47,486 nucleotides of DNA, taken from NCBI GenBank assembly GCA_027491085.1, contig JAIXWW010000017.1, positions 1-47,486 of the forward strand, read 5' to 3'. A model generated the notes under the pieces. That model did not search any database. It worked only from the letters and a program-made list of their open reading frames with translations, and was not told where the DNA came from. Origin of the DNA: Bacteroidota bacterium (GTDB lineage: Bacteria; Bacteroidota; Bacteroidia; UKL13-3). The translations under genes and the position numbers were made by a program. Positions 47,201-47,486 of this stretch are shown here, in pieces (position 1 is the first letter of the stretch; each line of letters begins with the position of its first letter).

Positions 47201-47486
47201 ACATTTGTAAGTGGTTACAATGCTGCATCTGTTAGCGGTACTAGCGAAGTAATAACGGGCTTGTCTTTATCTACTAAATATTACTACAGATTACGTTCAG
47301 TTAATGCTTCTGGCACATCGAGTAATTCATTAGTAGATTCTGTAACAACTTCATCTTCTACTTGTAACTTAAACCTAACAGCATATTTACAAGGCTTATA
47401 CTTAGGAGGCGGAGTAATGACTTCATCACCATTTAATGCAGATGGAGTAAGCTCACCAACGGTAGCCGATACAATTACAGTAGAAT
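38234..47486 (+). CDS. Giant secreted mosaic protein, 3' end outside the window
   Basis: At least 3,084 codons, open from the ATG at 38234 to the right edge. Signal peptide about 1-31 (TVVLLLLLGSNVLNAQ). Approximate order: jelly-roll/MAM-like domain 32-235; FnIII-like 236-330; a long parallel beta-helix region rich in NNTI/GNTV strands, about 340-1140; Ig-like segments to about 1385; a beta domain with APFWDDL, about 1386-1620; two related domains with DDDV(F/W)(F/Y)KFT at about 1671 and 1805; four FnIII-like repeats with GYDVYLD, 1900-2270; Ig_7-like domain with CGPGSVTLNA near 2280; PKD-like domain; an Ig-like domain interrupted by an inserted domain, about 2590-2870; two FnIII-like; the start of a LTAYLQGLYLGGGVM domain. 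Composition is Thr/Ser/Ala/Asn-rich. Probably a T9SS-exported adhesin, but the sorting tail lies beyond the window. Confidence 0.88.
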   Translation, partial: MTKKSTKRRAWSLVSTVVLLLLLGSNVLNAQTYFTESFEGTWYLNGNSATAATAAGPNAPDTWTQTRVVNAAVPGGCTGAAHDWGQMTWGTSYTSVNFAGTSTSGCAPYGGGPTAPPQGTKVLWFYDGNTQSGYTRRIESPTVNLSAATNVLITFSYSYAQNSTSLTLVGSLNGGTTWNTLVTLPATGVGAWVSRTVTIPATYNVSSAKFGFQMVSTYGSYDAFVDNMVVRESVTPSAAPINLVASNVTTTGTLLSWDDASTNETGFRVFRSTDNVNFTQVGADIPSTTVAGTGTTYSLQQTGLTFNTTYYYKVTAYTDATLTSSTISQLTAMPTLSGNKTVCPSGCDYANLTAATADLAANGLLGPVVLELQPTYVSTSETFPITFGVYAGASATNTLRVTVNSGATALSIANTATTGTAQTIDMNGASYVTIDGLPGSTGTTSQLTISNANLGTQTIRYINGANNNTLNYVSVIGVNNGTTTATYGLIAFLGTTGTTTTSGNRLNTISNCTIGAGATSPLKGIYSAGQSASILNDYNSVLNCNFVDIFNVTAASTQNCLSIDLSGTNNSDWTITGNSFYLTTARTHTAGAIVQTGVYTGGGNGYNISNNYFGGSGPLCSGTWTINGTAASYRFNALNMSGGTLRTSSIQGNTVRNINIVSTTTAASAGNPLLGGIIIMGSGNVNVGNITPNLIGSTSSVDNLIASNTAAITTNGNGVVGIFCSSTGIVNIQNNIIGGLTYVSGTATIAGNVVGIMNTGGTGKKVISGNTVGGNFSNSFRAGISGTSTTAANTVIGIGNTGSGVVVISNNTISNFVSYATTGATVVRGVLVTSGTDTIANNSISALSTNGAGSVMGIASSTTTAGIDITRNSLNNFTVVNAGASARGIQLSSGASTCRVAYNFIQGITASSSNGNAMIMGIDIGHTNSQNIYNNTIVLGTAGAPLTGVTNFGVIGISYNTGTTDIRNNIVEINATAIGTGVNIALRRVAGTNGTAPTNLANTSNSNIYFVPSADYNYFYAEGATANRTTIVNAYHNCASCTNTGVTTAPIVDANINTSCTKYKSFMGATSSREGSSFYEDVIFAGGATIPNNLIPAPTGATFLLDGGQIVSGLTTDYFGNAVSTTIPDIGASEFTSGSKSDATAPAISFTAIPATACNSNPTFVATITDASGIDSTTNAPRVYYRYTTDAVTALASANNNTVGGWKYTTATAKSGNNFTFSIDYSLLNKSIVAADVIQYFVVAQDLAATPNVKFATVGLAANHCPTSVNLTSAAFPIVVSPAITTLTIATTPTVTVSTNKVENCTGGTIFTISAATDGLATYDWQRANTTTAWTSFATQPTKLTSTTFSAVLTAANTNDTIRVVATCPGAGSPLFTSSRDTLRNIVDCQFNVTRNTGITYSSIMSTGTSYATITSGDDAKTNNISLLGTTFKYRGAVVKGFYATTNGWMTFDTTQTSNTYTNDLTTLKWVIAPFWDDLVVKGNLIANQNLSMKYQIVGTLGSGTADIIVEWAEMERYTFPAPNLNFQVILHESDNSIDINYGNMQLFDGSSTTTVFTYTTGINGLTSSTASLNQRMLMQNANTNYFTSAQQQNLNESPACFSQLRFVPTSSYAGTAPIAFVPSNNDTATSVLLTVNSTPCTSICGTIYRSTNATATTGVTACSATTPGNADDDVFFKFTTTTAPQYKIAVTPSLGYDAVLQVLNSSFTPVACVNAGGTGILEQVSALALSSGTYYIRVYDAATGASGSGEFGICVSEVIPPPANDEATNAVALTVGSTCNPTNSPLPNVLAATASAQASCSGTADDDVWYKFTATAATGIGQTVQVTGVSTYNPVMQIFSDSGITQVACVNNTGNGGVETYRSTTLTQGQEYYVRVYHSGNGVANGNFSICVFADVPTCTTKISPLANASFITGDSLKWNAATYATGYDVYLDVVNPPLNLVSSNQASTFYPTSGLSGSTVYYWRVVPLNNLGSASGCAVDSFNTNPPSFIPAPTSPADGSTSRVATNLVLSWPASSGATGYDVYYTAGSTTATSQVSANQPGLTYTVASVPVGVHAWKVVPVNANGAATGAIDWIFYDSLPAPALNPTTVTNGGTTPLDSNVLLSWTASTGATGYNVYLDAGTGTASTLVSSNQAGTTYRTGNIAAGAYTWRVEPINANGALSSTDWTFTVQTPTCLTSPTSPSDNYIACLSALPTLSWAAVTGARGYDVYLDAGTSAPTTLVSSNQTGLTYTLTGTFSGAYTWRIEPRNNNGATSSCTFWNFTVNNPVVASSTGATRCGPGSVTLNAVKTNVSDSIIWYAAANGGIPLAYGTSYSPNVTADTNYYVAESVLSIQQGLGLDTNSVPTTTGAFAQRGIVFTATSDFVLNTAQYYSPTLNVTNTATVTLVNHTTGATISTLTIPVAQGGTAGWYTLNMDFNITAGVTYRLLASFSQSVNRQAAGINYAIAPFNNLGTFGTITSGYDGAVSTTTYSYFHNITATGGCTGSRQQVQVFVTSPPAVSAGTGVSICQGTNTSLSASSGNTNYTYSWSPATGLSATNTASVTATPSVTTLYTVTGSDATSGCAATDTVRVTVNRAPNTPVLTPSTTSICAGVPQMLAVTNSATVQIGTDITTSANNNTSPYTSNWEGARQQYLITAAELNALGYTSASNINSIAFNVITSGGYNQTDFAIKIGHTLATSLTSFVTPTGAGFTNVFGPTLLTIPPTGWNKYNFNTPFAWDGTSNIVIDICHDNDISASCPACYGFNSTIEYTATAFASVYGRIADDVQSCGVAGTGGNSNRPNMRFEFDANNNALWAPTTNLFLDAAGTIPYASSLEDTLYVISNTSINYGVTFTSVNSCTSTDTARVSITTAPAAPTSFTASNGTSSSFDLTWNTSPGASGYLVDVSDNSGFTSFVSGYNGLSVLGASASVAGLPAGNTYYARVRAVGTCSSSSNATTSILLKSDAPTSLNATAVSTSGFTANWTGANGAASYLLDVSTARNFSTFVSGYNAASVSGTSEVITGLSLSTKYYYRLRSVNASGTSSNSLVDSVTTSSSTCNLNLTAYLQGLYLGGGVMTSSPFNADGVSSPTVADTITVE
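43244..43920 (+). repeat. Two tandem DDDVWYKFT-type domains inside the giant gene
   Basis: ADDDVFFKFT starts at 43244 and ADDDVWYKFT at 43646, 402 bp (134 codons) apart and in the same frame. Both are preceded by a Cys-containing CSAT/CSGT segment and followed by YYIRVYD/YYVRVYH and a closing C.S/C.F. These look like PPC-type beta-sandwich domains. Confidence 0.7.
43940..45035 (+). repeat. Four FnIII-like repeats in the giant gene, period 279-282 bp
   Basis: The anchor codons for L(K/S)W begin at 43985, 44267, 44549 and 44828. Each copy reads LSWxAxxGATGY(D/N)VYLD...SSNQ...TY...GxYxWRVxPxNxNG. Spacing is 282, 282 and 279 bp. The copies are similar at the protein level but clearly diverged in DNA, so the duplication is not recent. 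Confidence 0.8.

Overview
The window is chromosomal DNA from a member of the Bacteroidota, most likely a Chitinophagales/Sphingobacteriales-like lineage. It is AT-rich. Several starts are preceded by the Bacteroidota housekeeping promoter (TTTG, about 19 nt, TAnnTTTG), and most genes lack a Shine-Dalgarno sequence. It carries DUF4295 behind rpmB-rpmG, a split metH, bacillithiol synthesis (bshC) and a giant secreted mosaic protein of the gliding/T9SS type. No 16S rRNA or tRNA gene was found, so placement below phylum is inference.

Layout. 1-3.9 kb (minus strand): a GT-C-type membrane glycosyltransferase, an orphan CoA-transferase subunit B and a second multi-span membrane protein, packed as an operon. 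4.0-5.3 kb: eight imperfect-palindrome units (REP-like). One unit is split at its loop by a small GIY-YIG nuclease gene. A degenerate 41-bp AT-rich tandem repeat follows. 5.8-7.9 kb: three uncharacterised plus-strand ORFs, with a duplicated gene tail between them. 8.1-12.6 kb: methionine synthase as two genes (metH N- and C-parts) behind a SAM-I riboswitch. A 23S-rRNA-IVP/four-helix-bundle gene sits between the two parts inside nested inverted repeats. 12.7-19.1 kb: ccmF and ccmC-ccmD-ccmE (System I cytochrome c maturation, CXXXY-type CcmE), separated by an opposite-strand yjgN-M48 protease pair. 19.3-24.2 kb: rpmB-rpmG-DUF4295, ftsY, rimO, bshC. 24.2-28.1 kb: surface polysaccharide genes (Wzy/WaaL-like, Wzz, Wzx-like). 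28.2-33.8 kb: an uncharacterised exported protein, HtrA protease, a DUF1573 protein, then omega-amidase plus methionine/glutamine aminotransferase. 34.1-38.0 kb: DUF1223 protein, universal stress protein, mnmA, a lipoprotein. 38.2 kb to the right edge: the first 3,084 codons of one giant secreted multidomain protein, still open at the edge.

Functional links. The SAM-controlled split metH and the aminotransferase/omega-amidase pair both serve methionine (synthesis and salvage of its keto acid). The ccm genes make c-type cytochromes. The Wzx/Wzy/Wzz set and the two membrane glycosyltransferases build surface glycans.

The most unusual signal is that two unrelated small-protein genes (GIY-YIG nuclease; IVP four-helix bundle) each lie in the loop of an inverted-repeat element. 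At least four further palindromic intergenic repeat families occur in the same 47 kb.
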